13,621 bases of DNA from Geobacter sp. (GCA_003857395.1 RPRC01000175.1:1-13621), one strand, 5' to 3'; counted from the first letter of the stretch, positions 1 through 8,075 are shown. Numbers and translations are program-made. The notes: generated from the sequence alone by a model not told the origin.

Positions 1-271
1 AAAGCATTAAATAGCTAACCATAAGGCCAATGAGAGAAAAAGAGATTACCGCTGTCAGTGCTACATGAGTTTTTCTATGGACCCCAAATACAAAGTTTCC
101 ATGGAGTTTGAAACTCAAAAGTATGGCAACTGAATAAGAAAAAAATTGTGCAATAACTACATTGGTAAAGAAATATGCGAAAAAAAATGTTGCATAATCA
201 ACAGCTGTAACAATCAGAGATACAATTGCATACCTGATGTATCTTTTCTTATTCAATATGAATGTCCTCAT
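1..271 (-). CDS. GtrA-family membrane protein, 3' end beyond the window
   Basis: The first 90 codons of a gene that continues past base 1. The frame is open from ATG at 271 to the window edge and encodes a very hydrophobic protein with about three membrane segments. After a short basic N-terminus (NKKRYIRYAIVSLIVTAVDY) comes a second segment (roughly residues 31-52) ending in SFKLHGNFVF. This matches the GtrA pattern of a first helix with a conserved Asp followed by an S-F-x-x-x-x-x-F/W-V-F motif. GtrA proteins are about 120-150 residues long and are thought to move or present polyprenyl-phosphate sugars across the inner membrane, partnering a GtrB-type GT2; two such GT2 genes lie upstream. 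The start overlaps the end of the methyltransferase gene by 23 bp, so translation is probably coupled. GC is low: 81 of the first 240 bases by hand count. The family assignment is by pattern only, and the C-terminus cannot be judged. Confidence 0.75.
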   Translation of the reverse strand, partial: MRTFILNKKRYIRYAIVSLIVTAVDYATFFFAYFFTNVVIAQFFSYSVAILLSFKLHGNFVFGVHRKTHVALTAVISFSLIGLMVSYLML

Positions 272-917
272 ATACTAGCCATTCAAAATTGATCTTCTCA
301 ATCTTGGCCTTTATTGACAATCCGAGTTGCAATCTTAATTGGAATTCATCAGGGTAGAAGTTGATGTGACCGTCATACACGTATCGGCGGTAACGCTGAC
401 ACGGCAGTATTAGAATGATTCTATGATTAGCGAGTTTCCTCCATGACTGCAATGCAGATTTTGCATCAGGGATGTGCTCAAGCGTCTTGAATGACACGAC
501 CGTGTCGAAAGTATTTTCACTAAACTCGTAATCTTCAACAAAACCCTTCAGAATCTGCCAATTATCCCCTCGCTCTTCGTTCTGATTTGGATCAATTCCA
601 GTACAATGATATCCATTTTTGGCAAGCTGCTTAATGAAACTCCCAGAACCGCACCCGATATCCAGAACCTTTCTGCCCACAACGAGATCCATTGCCTTTA
701 TTAGTATTCTTCTGGAACAGTCTGAACTTCGATGACAACGTGGGACGGCTACAGGATTTGTTGTGGCATCGTAATAACGAAACCCTCTCCCCTGCAAAAA
801 ATTGAAAAAAATTGCGACGAACTTTCTGTCCGAAAGAATCGGTGGCAAGAAGAGCTCGAACGCTTTATTGACAAGGTTTGTAATGTTTTTATTAAGAAGC
901 CCGCCTGGAAAAACCAT
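249..917 (-). CDS. Class I SAM-dependent methyltransferase
   Basis: 222 residues. The Rossmann-type methyltransferase core is clear. Motif I is VLDIGCGSGS at about residues 84-93, the acidic end of strand 2 is GIDP (Asp109), and the motif II/III region FDTVVSFKTLEHIPD sits at about 137-151 with the LEHIPD typical of the UbiE/type-11 group. The first 75 residues hold no motif I recognise, and the C-terminus after about 175 (HINFYPDEFQ) resembles the substrate-binding end of sugar- or lipid-modifying methyltransferases. ATG at 917 is preceded by AAAGGGG at suitable spacing. The gene starts 26 bp after the GT2 stop and ends inside the start of the GtrA gene. By context it probably methylates a sugar or lipid-linked intermediate, but the substrate cannot be read from the sequence. 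It is AT-richer than the pilus genes. Confidence 0.85.
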   Translation of the reverse strand: MVFPGGLLNKNITNLVNKAFELFLPPILSDRKFVAIFFNFLQGRGFRYYDATTNPVAVPRCHRSSDCSRRILIKAMDLVVGRKVLDIGCGSGSFIKQLAKNGYHCTGIDPNQNEERGDNWQILKGFVEDYEFSENTFDTVVSFKTLEHIPDAKSALQSWRKLANHRIILILPCQRYRRYVYDGHINFYPDEFQLRLQLGLSIKAKIEKINFEWLVYEDIHIE

Positions 918-943
918 ATCCGCCCCTTTGTTCTCCTTGCCAC

Positions 944-1900
944 CTACAACCCTAAATATTCTTGGACGATCTCACCATTATCATATTTGCGGTTGTTATA
1001 GTTGAGCATTTCATCGTCAAGTCCAGTTGTGATCATCTGCACCCCGCCAATGATCAACAAAACACCAAGGGTTAGCAGCGGCCTATTACCGATCACCTCA
1101 CCCGCAAGCCACAAATACGTAAGGTATATGCAGATGATAACGCCGATTGCTGAGACTAGGCTCCCCAACCCACCAAAAAAGTGCATCGGCCGTTTCAGAA
1201 ATTTCGTCAGGAAAACAACTGTCATAAAATCAAAGAAACCGTGCGTGAAGCGAGTTAGGCCGAACTTGGATACCCCAAATTTCCGAGAATGATGTTTGAC
1301 AGGGATTTCCGTGACTCTGTAGCCCTGTGCATGAACCAGAACTGGCACGAATCGATGCATCTCCCCATAGAGATGTAGCTTTCCCACGACCGACCGGCGG
1401 TAAGCCTTTAGGCCGCAATTGAAATCGTGCAACTTCAACCCTGACCCCCACGTAACCATCATGTTGAACAGTTTCGATGGGAAATTCTTGCTTATAACCG
1501 GATCCTTTCGGATTTTCTTCCAACCTGATACCAGATCATAACCTTCATTCAACTTAGCGATCAGCCTGGGGATTTCTTTAGGGTCATCTTGCAGGTCTGC
1601 ATCCATGGTAATCAGGATATCCCCGCTGGCACGCCTGAAAGCTTCATTTAAGGCGAGTGATTTGCCGAAATTTCGCCGCAAGCGTATCCCTTTCACGCAC
1701 TCATCATTTTCCCGGAGTTTACTGATTACGTCAAAAGAACCATCCGTACTCCCATCATCGATGAAGATAATTTCATAGCCGCAATTCATCGCACTCATTT
1801 CTTGAACAATGCCCTGATATAGTGCAGGAATGCTTTCAAGTTCATTAAGCAATGGTATGACAATCGACAATTCCGGTTTTGACTTTTGAAGCGTTCTCAT
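944..1900 (-). CDS. GT2 polyprenyl-phosphate glycosyltransferase (DPM/GtrB type) with two C-terminal membrane helices
   Basis: 318 residues. An N-terminal GT-A domain (about 10-230) shows LSIVIPLLNE, the nucleotide-binding IDDGSTDGS (47-55), the NFGKSLALNEAF segment and the metal-binding DAD at 100-102 within MDADLQDDP. These are hallmarks of dolichol/undecaprenyl-phosphate sugar synthases. FNCGLKAYRR and the HHSRKFGVSKFG stretch (about 203-214) are the acceptor-side motifs. Two hydrophobic helices follow (about 242-266 and 275-292). It should transfer a sugar from a nucleotide donor to polyprenyl phosphate at the cytoplasmic face of the inner membrane. The tail reads TTGLDDEMLNYNNRK rather than the GEYLGR found in the other GT2 of this window, so the two are different subgroups and probably use different sugars. 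It follows the DUF2079 gene by 7 bp. Confidence 0.9.
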   Translation of the reverse strand: MRTLQKSKPELSIVIPLLNELESIPALYQGIVQEMSAMNCGYEIIFIDDGSTDGSFDVISKLRENDECVKGIRLRRNFGKSLALNEAFRRASGDILITMDADLQDDPKEIPRLIAKLNEGYDLVSGWKKIRKDPVISKNFPSKLFNMMVTWGSGLKLHDFNCGLKAYRRSVVGKLHLYGEMHRFVPVLVHAQGYRVTEIPVKHHSRKFGVSKFGLTRFTHGFFDFMTVVFLTKFLKRPMHFFGGLGSLVSAIGVIICIYLTYLWLAGEVIGNRPLLTLGVLLIIGGVQMITTGLDDEMLNYNNRKYDNGEIVQEYLGL

Positions 1901-1907
1901 TCTGTCC

Positions 1908-3515
1908 TCACTTGTCGTTCATGGCTGCGTCCGACTTCAACCATGCCAATTCAAGTTCTGCAATTTTATTCATCACAGATGACACATCGCGTGTCGCTGA
2001 TTTCCCCTTCAATAAAATCAACCAGGGGTCTTTCCAGATTAATCTGGAATATTCTTCATGACTGAGCAAATCCCTGATTGAGTTGAGATAATCGAGAGGA
2101 TCCATCTGCAAATGGTGAGCAAGGGCAGCAAGCCTACCAGGGTCCCTGCCACCGTTCACCGTTGTCGGGCTATCCAAACGAAGAACGACAGCATCTGCTT
2201 CTCCAACTTTGTTAGGGTAGATGTACACTTCGTGACGTTGGGTAAAATGTGCACCGATATTCCCTTGTACAGATACGCTCATATCAGGTGTGACCAAATC
2301 TCGGACCATGGCATAATTCGGATCATGCAATGCGAATACGCGCTTAGGTTCCCAAAAAACTACACTGCCAGGAAGCGAAAAGAAAGGGAAGACACGCCAT
2401 CCTATCACCAGAGTGATAAATAAAACTATTAAAGAAAGTCGATCCACCGCCGCCATCTTTAACAACCGGCCGGCTCGCCGGCTGCCATAAATTCCCGCAG
2501 CAATCAGCACAGGTATCAGGGTTACGCTGTGATATGCAAATATGCTTCTGGGCATTGGATTGGCAGATAGCAGGTTGACAAGCAAATCTGCAATCCCGGG
2601 TAACAAGAATACGCAACCAACGAGCGGCAAGCACAAAAAAAGAAGCAGCAGCAGAACAAGATATTCCAAGCCGCCCATGTCGATAAATACCTGGCGGAGG
2701 ATATCCAACGGATTGGCCAAGATATTTATTACAATTTCTTCGAGGGAATTGCCAAGCCAGGCGTAGCGGCTCAATTGACCCAGATCTTTTGACATCATCA
2801 AATGCTGCCCCGTCGGGGAAAAAGCGGGCATGATGACTTTCATCACCACAACAATGAAACCCAACCCCAACAGAATAAGTGATAAAGACGTTTTCCAATC
2901 TCTGTGCCTTATATACCAGAGCAGACCGAAACCAATCACTAGTAGGCCAAAATGCTCTTTGCATAACAAGACGAACAAGCATGCAGCGAAGAGCACAATA
3001 GCCTGTTTTTTCTCGACTGCCAGGTAAGCCAAGGCGATAAATGGGGCTGCCAGGGAAACGGGGTGGAAATCCCAGGATGCGGCACTCATCATGAACGGGG
3101 AAAACAGGCAGGCAGCTGCCCAGAAAAATGCGGCTTTTTCAGATTGACAGACTCGCCTGGCAAGAAAGAAAATCGGCAAGCCAGTCAGGGGAATCGCCAC
3201 GGATTGGGCCAATATCAACCAGACAACGCTCGGAACGAGCAGGTAAAAGGGCACGAACAAGGCAAGAACTGGATCGAAGTGAATTCCCAGTCGACTGATA
3301 GGCTTGTTAAAAGCATCGCTATTGAGAAAGAGTTCACCTTTAAGAGTTCCCCATACGGCTTGATCCATATGACCAAGGTCATTAATGGAAGTCAGGTAGT
3401 TGAAGTGTCTCGAGATCCCATAATATGAGAAAAAGACCATCTCGAGCAGCATAAAGAACAAGAATACTGGCAAAAGGTTTTTCTGTCCGGATATTTTATC
3501 GATGCTTGTTTTCAT
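1908..3515 (-). CDS. DUF2079 family polytopic membrane protein (GT-C-like)
   Basis: 535 residues, mostly hydrophobic, with roughly ten membrane segments between about residues 15 and 385 and a soluble C-terminal domain. N-terminal features of DUF2079 are visible: DLGHMDQAVWGTLKGE (about 46-61), then the GIHFDPVLALFVPFYLL stretch and the following QSVAIPLTGLPIFFLARR helix. The acidic residue in the first periplasmic loop is the position where GT-C enzymes carry their catalytic Asp. The soluble end includes DMSVSVQGNIGAHFTQRHEV, typical of the family's periplasmic tail. The role is unproven for the family; a lipid-sugar-using glycosyltransferase acting in the periplasm is the likely reading. 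ATG at 3515 overlaps the 3' end of the preceding gene by 20 bp, with AAAGGA about 12 bp upstream, so translational coupling is likely. Confidence 0.85.
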   Translation of the reverse strand: MKTSIDKISGQKNLLPVFLFFMLLEMVFFSYYGISRHFNYLTSINDLGHMDQAVWGTLKGELFLNSDAFNKPISRLGIHFDPVLALFVPFYLLVPSVVWLILAQSVAIPLTGLPIFFLARRVCQSEKAAFFWAAACLFSPFMMSAASWDFHPVSLAAPFIALAYLAVEKKQAIVLFAACLFVLLCKEHFGLLVIGFGLLWYIRHRDWKTSLSLILLGLGFIVVVMKVIMPAFSPTGQHLMMSKDLGQLSRYAWLGNSLEEIVINILANPLDILRQVFIDMGGLEYLVLLLLLFLCLPLVGCVFLLPGIADLLVNLLSANPMPRSIFAYHSVTLIPVLIAAGIYGSRRAGRLLKMAAVDRLSLIVLFITLVIGWRVFPFFSLPGSVVFWEPKRVFALHDPNYAMVRDLVTPDMSVSVQGNIGAHFTQRHEVYIYPNKVGEADAVVLRLDSPTTVNGGRDPGRLAALAHHLQMDPLDYLNSIRDLLSHEEYSRLIWKDPWLILLKGKSATRDVSSVMNKIAELELAWLKSDAAMNDK

Positions 3516-5097
3516 GATGATAAAAGTCCTTTTCTGAACTCATAAACATTTGATGACCGTCAGTGACTGATGTCTTGTTAGCATATCTCTCAATTATCTC
3601 CCGGTTTACCTCGCTATTCCTGATGAAAATACTGGCTACTTTATCCTGGTAGATCAGTACCCAGTCCTTCCTTTCTTTCAGGAACCTGGTGAGATGTGAA
3701 TTGGTGTTGTAAAAAATCCAGTTTATCCGGTATTTGTCCAGGGTTTTTTCCCATTCATCTCCAAAACTTGTCACCTTTGTGTATTCCTTCAATATGCTTG
3801 TTCCATACATGTCGGAACGTCCGTCAAAGAATACTTTATAGCGTGGCCAAGCGGCATAGATTACATAATCGCCGAACTCATCGTTATTGAACATATTTCC
3901 TGGAATATTTGCGTTTTCAATGAACTTGACGGCTGCCACCGGCTTTGTTTTTGGATCGAAGCCATGTTGAATGTTTCCTGCCGCGGCCAGCCAAGCCATT
4001 GCGCAGATGGCGGCAATTGGCCACAGAATGCCTCCTGAAGAGACATCAATAGCGGCAATATTTTCGGCTTTTTTCTCAAACAGTGCAGTGAATCTGCCAG
4101 GTGAGCTTTTCAGTAGCATATCGGCCTGACGCATAAGGATTGGTGCGCTGACAATTGCAAAGAGGGGGATGTAACGGACGGCAAAGAGGGACATATTTAG
4201 AAATACCAGAAGCAGAAGAAGTTCAACAAGCCGCAATCGTTCACGGGAAAACGCCAGGACTGCAACCAGTAACAGCAGAAGGTATTTGAAAGGGGTTGGT
4301 TCATGGAAGTTTGGCGACATGAATTCGGATACGCTGTCCATGATCAATTTATTCGATACCAGATTGAAGGGAAAAAGAAGTATGTGGTAGCCGTAAGGAT
4401 TGATACATGAAACAGGGAGGCAAACCGCTGTTGCAATGGAGAGCATTTTCAGGCGTTGCCGGGCCTGGCTTCGCGTTTCACGATCATGGGAAAAACAGTC
4501 CGGCAGTGCTCCCAGGAAATGTATACCCAAGAGCATAAAGCCTGCCAGGTAGCCTCCATGCAGGTTGACCCACAGAAGCATGATTGGTGGCAGAAGGTAG
4601 AGACGGTTCGTGCCGTGAAGTCGGTATTCCTCAAGAATCCAGTACCAGACGAGGAATATCAGGAGGGAAAATATATGGGGGCGTGCCAGCCAGTGAACCT
4701 GGGACGATATGGTGACAAGAAGAACGATGAAGACGGCAAGTAAAATATTGCCACCCTCATACTTTAGCATACGGAAAAGGAGCATTGAAACAAGGGCAAG
4801 AATTCCCGTGAAAAATAGTACCACTCCCGTAAGGCCAAAGGCGCCGTGTATGAGGGCCATGATTATTTCCGAGAGCCACTCATGGGCTGTCCATGGGAGC
4901 GGTGGTGTCAGAAACGAAAACATGTCATGGTGAGGCACGGACAGGTGCGAGAGGATCCATTCTCCTGCGCGTATGTGATACCCTGTATCACCATCTCCCA
5001 GGAGTGCCATGCCCTTGGTGAGAGAAAGATAGATAAATATTGATAGAAACAGCATGTCCGCAAGGGACGGTAGAAAGAAAAGCTTTTTCAGTCGCAT
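3496..5097 (-). CDS. Polytopic membrane protein, GT-C glycosyltransferase-like
   Basis: 533 residues from the chosen start. About ten or eleven membrane helices are followed by a soluble periplasmic-type domain of about 130 residues. The first loop reads GDGDTGYHIRAGEW (34-47), then WTAHEWLSEI (69-78). The Asp/Glu-rich first loop is where GT-C enzymes hold the catalytic residue, so I infer a lipid-linked-sugar glycosyltransferase. The C-terminal domain has FNNDEFGDYVIYAAWP and VFFDGRSDMYG, a pattern I associate with uncharacterised deltaproteobacterial membrane proteins. The frame could extend to TTG at 5157, but no ribosome site precedes that codon and a TATAAT box lies inside the extension. 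ATG at 5097 has TTGGAG nine bases upstream and is preferred. It is the first gene after the 272-bp non-coding interval, and its 3' end overlaps the DUF2079 start. Confidence 0.8.
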   Translation of the reverse strand: MRLKKLFFLPSLADMLFLSIFIYLSLTKGMALLGDGDTGYHIRAGEWILSHLSVPHHDMFSFLTPPLPWTAHEWLSEIIMALIHGAFGLTGVVLFFTGILALVSMLLFRMLKYEGGNILLAVFIVLLVTISSQVHWLARPHIFSLLIFLVWYWILEEYRLHGTNRLYLLPPIMLLWVNLHGGYLAGFMLLGIHFLGALPDCFSHDRETRSQARQRLKMLSIATAVCLPVSCINPYGYHILLFPFNLVSNKLIMDSVSEFMSPNFHEPTPFKYLLLLLVAVLAFSRERLRLVELLLLLVFLNMSLFAVRYIPLFAIVSAPILMRQADMLLKSSPGRFTALFEKKAENIAAIDVSSGGILWPIAAICAMAWLAAAGNIQHGFDPKTKPVAAVKFIENANIPGNMFNNDEFGDYVIYAAWPRYKVFFDGRSDMYGTSILKEYTKVTSFGDEWEKTLDKYRINWIFYNTNSHLTRFLKERKDWVLIYQDKVASIFIRNSEVNREIIERYANKTSVTDGHQMFMSSEKDFYHHENKHR

Positions 5098-5139
5098 TGA
5101 ACAATTCTCCAAATATTGGCGGTGGTGTAAGAGGTTACT

Positions 5140-5145
5140 ATTATA
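5140..5145 (-). promoter_or_regulatory. Candidate sigma-70 -10 box (TATAAT) ahead of the GT-C/DUF2079/GT2 operon
   Basis: On the minus strand the consensus hexamer TATAAT lies 42 bases before the preferred ATG at 5097, giving a predicted leader of about 35 nt containing the TTGGAG ribosome site. No good TTGACA match is found 16-18 bases further upstream; the best is a weak AACTTT/ACTTTC-like stretch. It is therefore either an activator-dependent promoter or a chance hexamer. Its position in the only sizeable gap of the sugar genes supports a promoter. Confidence 0.4.
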
Positions 5146-5180
5146 GATAGTTTTCAATTCGGAAAGTTTCGGCAGAGACC

Positions 5181-5321
5181 GGGTTGGAACTTCCCCGAAG
5201 TCTCTCGTAATCGGTCACCAGTCGTCTCACGGAACATGCAGCCTGCTTGCTTCAGGCGATTTCCTTGCTGTCGCCAGCTTGCAATGAAGCCGTACGAGAG
5301 ACTCCGTGAAAGCCCCAACCC
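5181..5321. repeat. 141-bp segment bounded by imperfect 29-bp inverted repeats
   Basis: Bases 5181-5209 and the reverse complement of 5293-5321 agree at 24 of 29 positions by hand alignment, including a perfect outer GGGTTGG/CCAACCC and a perfect inner 11-mer AGTCTCTCGTA/TACGAGAGACT. The 83 bases between contain smaller stems, such as GCCTG-N7-CAGGC and GGCGA-N11-TCGCC. It lies wholly in non-coding DNA between the stop of the GtrB-like gene (5370) and the next promoter. It could be a small MITE-like element, an intergenic repeat family member, or a long RNA stem ending the upstream transcript. No target-site duplication is evident next to the arms and no U-run follows the outer arm, so neither a mobile element nor a terminator is proven. 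Confidence 0.55.
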
Positions 5322-5369
5322 TGTACGGAATAGCAATTTTCAGAGTTTCCGGATGGAATCTCCATAGTC

Positions 5370-6461
5370 TCAATGATCCGGTCGGCTATAACAATCAGGG
5401 GAAGAACCGCCTGTTTTACATGGTTTTTCCTCATGTTTGTAACTTTTACGGTCATCGGAATGTTTTGGTTGACCGGCATCAGGGTGGCGTGAGTTCAGAA
5501 AGTACAGTGGGCGCCCTTTTGTTTCGTCGAACATCCTGCCAAGGTATTCGCCGATAATCCCAAGGAAAATCAACTGAATTGCTCCGAGAAACAGGACCAC
5601 AACCATCAACGACGGGTAGCCTTTTACCGGGTTTCCGTACAGGAGTTTTTGCAGGATAATGAGTGCACCATAGATAAAGGATACGAACGCGACGATGAGG
5701 CCCATATAGGTTGCCCACTTAAGCGGAGTGGTGGTGAAGGAGGTTATCCCATCGAGGGCAAAATTCCACAGTCGCCAGTAATCCCAGGTGGATCTGCCGG
5801 CGAACCGGGGATCTCTTTTGTAGGGAACCCCAATCTGAGGGAAACCTATCCAGGCAAAGAGGCCCTTCATGAAGCGGTTCTGTTCCCTGAGTTGCAGGAG
5901 GGAATCAAGTGCTTTCCGACTCAGGAGCCGAAAATCACCAACGTTTTCCGGAATTCTGACACGTCCGACCCGCTGTATGAGCCGATAAAACCAATGGGCG
6001 GTGAGCTTTTTCAGCAAACTCTCTCCGCGGCGTTCAATCCTCTGGGCGTAGACCACATCCCATCCTTCACGCCAGCGCTTCACCATTTCAGGGATCAATT
6101 CCGGTGGGTCCTGGAGATCGGCATCTATCACAATGACTGCATCCCCCAGCGCATGGTCGAGACCTGCCGTCATGGCGATTTCCTTGCCGAAGTTTCTGCT
6201 CAGATCCAGGATGGACGCACGTTCGTCGTGGGCGCAGAGGATCTTCATTACTTCCAGTGTTCCATCTCTGCTTCCGTCATTGACATAAAGGATTTCCGAC
6301 TCAAGGGGCAGGGAATCCAGTACCTTGGAAAGCCTTTCGTGGAATGCGGGGAGTACCTCCTGCTCGTTGAAAGCCGGGACAACAATGGAAAGAAGGCCGC
6401 TCGTGTAGGCAACAGTTCTGTCCGGACAAAACGATTGAGGTTCTCCATTGGCGATTGACAT
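5370..6461 (-). CDS. GtrB/DPM-type polyprenyl-phosphate glycosyltransferase (GT2)
   Basis: 363 residues from the chosen start. The GT-A domain shows LSIVVPAFNE, YVNDGSRDG (59-67), LSRNFGKEIAMTAGLDHA and the metal-binding DAD at 113-115 in VIDADLQDPPEL. Two C-terminal helices (about 247-270 and 285-307) lead into IGEYLGRMFDETKGRPLY, the signature ending of GtrB/YfdH/ArnC-like enzymes. It should load a hexose or related sugar onto undecaprenyl phosphate on the cytoplasmic side. ATG at 6485 (8 codons earlier, overlapping the previous gene) has no ribosome site; ATG at 6461 has GGAAGGGGA about 10 bases upstream and is preferred, leaving 7 bp from the GT-C stop. A strongly hydrophilic tail of about 38 residues follows the family's usual end, rich in Lys, His, Ser and Asp. 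It may be lineage-specific or a sign of lost stop or frameshift. Confidence 0.9.
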   Translation of the reverse strand: MSIANGEPQSFCPDRTVAYTSGLLSIVVPAFNEQEVLPAFHERLSKVLDSLPLESEILYVNDGSRDGTLEVMKILCAHDERASILDLSRNFGKEIAMTAGLDHALGDAVIVIDADLQDPPELIPEMVKRWREGWDVVYAQRIERRGESLLKKLTAHWFYRLIQRVGRVRIPENVGDFRLLSRKALDSLLQLREQNRFMKGLFAWIGFPQIGVPYKRDPRFAGRSTWDYWRLWNFALDGITSFTTTPLKWATYMGLIVAFVSFIYGALIILQKLLYGNPVKGYPSLMVVVLFLGAIQLIFLGIIGEYLGRMFDETKGRPLYFLNSRHPDAGQPKHSDDRKSYKHEEKPCKTGGSSPDCYSRPDH

Positions 6462-6468
6462 TCTTTTG

Positions 6469-8061
6469 CTATCCCCTTCCGTCATTTGTTTTGGATGTCG
6501 GTGCCATTATTTCATGGTTGAACATCTGCGGATGCCCGACTGGTATTGATTGCGAGGGATTCCAGATAGGCCGCAGTTGAGGATAGAGATCACAAACCCT
6601 GTCAACTGGTCCGGACACAATCATGATATTCGGAGTTACTCTGGTAATGGATAACCAGAGTGGAATTTTGGGAAGATCTTGAGGGGCATCCAGAATAACG
6701 GCCGCAAAGAGCTTGATCGACTTTGATGGGCGGATCTGCTCTGTGAGAAAGGTTTTCCGATTCATCCCCCCGAACTGCTTCCTTTTTTCTCCGGTCTCAC
6801 TGATTCTGACATCCACCTGATAAACAGTAAATGCTGGTAAATATAGCATAAGGTGTCGATAGCTGTAAAAGGAATAGGGTCCGATGAAGAGGGCGGTGGT
6901 TTTCGGATTGAAGGTGCTGAACCCCTTGAGAATGGCGGCAATGTTTCGATCGTGAATTCTCAGTTCTTCACGGCTTACGTGTAACGGGTAAAGCAGGAAG
7001 ATGCCGGTATTTGTCAGCAACACGATCATGACAAGGGCCTGTTGGAAATCTTTTCCCGTCAACCTCCGCAATTCACTGCCCAGGAACAATAGGGCTACGG
7101 AAACGACAATCGCGAGTGGTGGAAGAAGGACCAGAACATAACCTGGATTTGCCGGGTGGATAAAGACCAGTAGGTAAAACAGGACGGAAGGAAGTATCCA
7201 AAAGGCGAAGAAAGCAGCTTTCGGCTCTTTCAAAAAAGCAGACTTTCCGTGTCGGACAAGTGCGTAAAACGCCAACACCAGGAGTGGCAGGGCCGCTCCC
7301 AGACTGGACAAAAGAAAACCGGTTATTGTCCGCCCAAATAGCAACAGTTGGGGTAAGCCTTTTTCAAATACCGAATTATGACCGGTATTAAAGCGCCAGA
7401 GTTCCCCGAATGCCGCTACGTATTTCTCCGTTCCGCCTGTCATCATGACCATGGGTATCAACCAGGCGAGAACCACAATCCCCCCAAGTGCCAACCCGGT
7501 GAAAATTCTTTGCAGCGATTCTTTTCTTGCCGAAAAGAGCCACAATGGAAAGAGAAAAACGACGCTATTCTGGCGAAACCCGCCTGCCAGTGCGAGGATA
7601 GAGATGGAAAGCCAGAGATACTTCGACTTGCCCTGGTAGATCCTCCAGCACAAGAGACCAATGACAGCACTGAAAAATGCTTCGATGCAGTAGCTAAGCG
7701 CAACTTCGCCGTGAAACCAAAAATTTGGACTGGTGAGCGCAAGAAATGCGGCAATAGTCCCAACTCTGACGTCAAATATCTCTTTGCCGAGCAGATATAT
7801 GGTGGCAACCGTGAGCCCGCTGAAAAAAATGCTGATGAGAACAAAAGTTGTATTGGCATCGGAAACGAACAGATACAAGAAGTTACCGAGCATTACATAG
7901 AGGAAATAGCCGGGTGGGTGGGGTTGATGAAGAACAAGGTCATAGTCCTGCAGGGCAAGTGCGAAATGCCCTGAGTCCAAATGATAAAGGTACTTGCTGG
8001 TGAAGGGGAGCCGTGAAATAACCGTGAGCAGAAAAAGGAAAATGGGCATACAACTTGGCAT
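6469..8061 (-). CDS. GT-C type glycosyltransferase (ArnT/PMT-like membrane protein)
   Basis: 530 residues with about ten to twelve membrane helices in the first 390, then a soluble C-terminal region. After the first helix the loop reads LYHLDSGHFALALQDYD (25-41), with Asp29 at the usual GT-C catalytic position. HQPHPPGYFLYV (45-56) closely matches the conserved HxPxxPPG/HPPGY segment of PMT_2/ArnT-like enzymes. FHGEVALSY (116-124) fits the second periplasmic motif. Such proteins transfer sugars from polyprenyl phosphate donors in the periplasm. It begins 14 bp after the DUF192 stop and ends 7 bp before the GtrB-like gene, a likely donor-synthase/transferase pair. Neither ATG 8061 nor the in-frame ATG 8049 has a strong Shine-Dalgarno, so coupling to DUF192 translation is likely and the exact start is uncertain. 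Acceptor and sugar are unknown. Confidence 0.85.
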   Translation of the reverse strand: MPSCMPIFLFLLTVISRLPFTSKYLYHLDSGHFALALQDYDLVLHQPHPPGYFLYVMLGNFLYLFVSDANTTFVLISIFFSGLTVATIYLLGKEIFDVRVGTIAAFLALTSPNFWFHGEVALSYCIEAFFSAVIGLLCWRIYQGKSKYLWLSISILALAGGFRQNSVVFLFPLWLFSARKESLQRIFTGLALGGIVVLAWLIPMVMMTGGTEKYVAAFGELWRFNTGHNSVFEKGLPQLLLFGRTITGFLLSSLGAALPLLVLAFYALVRHGKSAFLKEPKAAFFAFWILPSVLFYLLVFIHPANPGYVLVLLPPLAIVVSVALLFLGSELRRLTGKDFQQALVMIVLLTNTGIFLLYPLHVSREELRIHDRNIAAILKGFSTFNPKTTALFIGPYSFYSYRHLMLYLPAFTVYQVDVRISETGEKRKQFGGMNRKTFLTEQIRPSKSIKLFAAVILDAPQDLPKIPLWLSITRVTPNIMIVSGPVDRVCDLYPQLRPIWNPSQSIPVGHPQMFNHEIMAPTSKTNDGRG

Positions 8062-8075
8062 CCATGGAGATTGTT

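Noticed and set aside
2344..2982. Minus-strand ORF of 212 codons inside the DUF2079 gene
   Set aside because: It is an out-of-frame reading of the DUF2079 gene, with no start signal and no domain, while the main frame is continuous with family motifs.
5181..5321. Inverted-repeat segment as a CRISPR or complete insertion sequence
   Set aside because: There are no regularly spaced direct repeats and no transposase frame; the segment is only 141 bp.
5252..5479. 75-codon minus ORF overlapping the 3' end of the GtrB-like gene and the inverted-repeat segment
   Set aside because: No ribosome site stands before any of its ATGs, half of it runs through the inverted-repeat element, and no family is recognisable.
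5649..6458. Long plus-strand ORF of 269 codons
   Set aside because: It lies antisense over the GtrB-like GT2 gene, its translation has no recognisable domain, and the minus frame has full family motifs.
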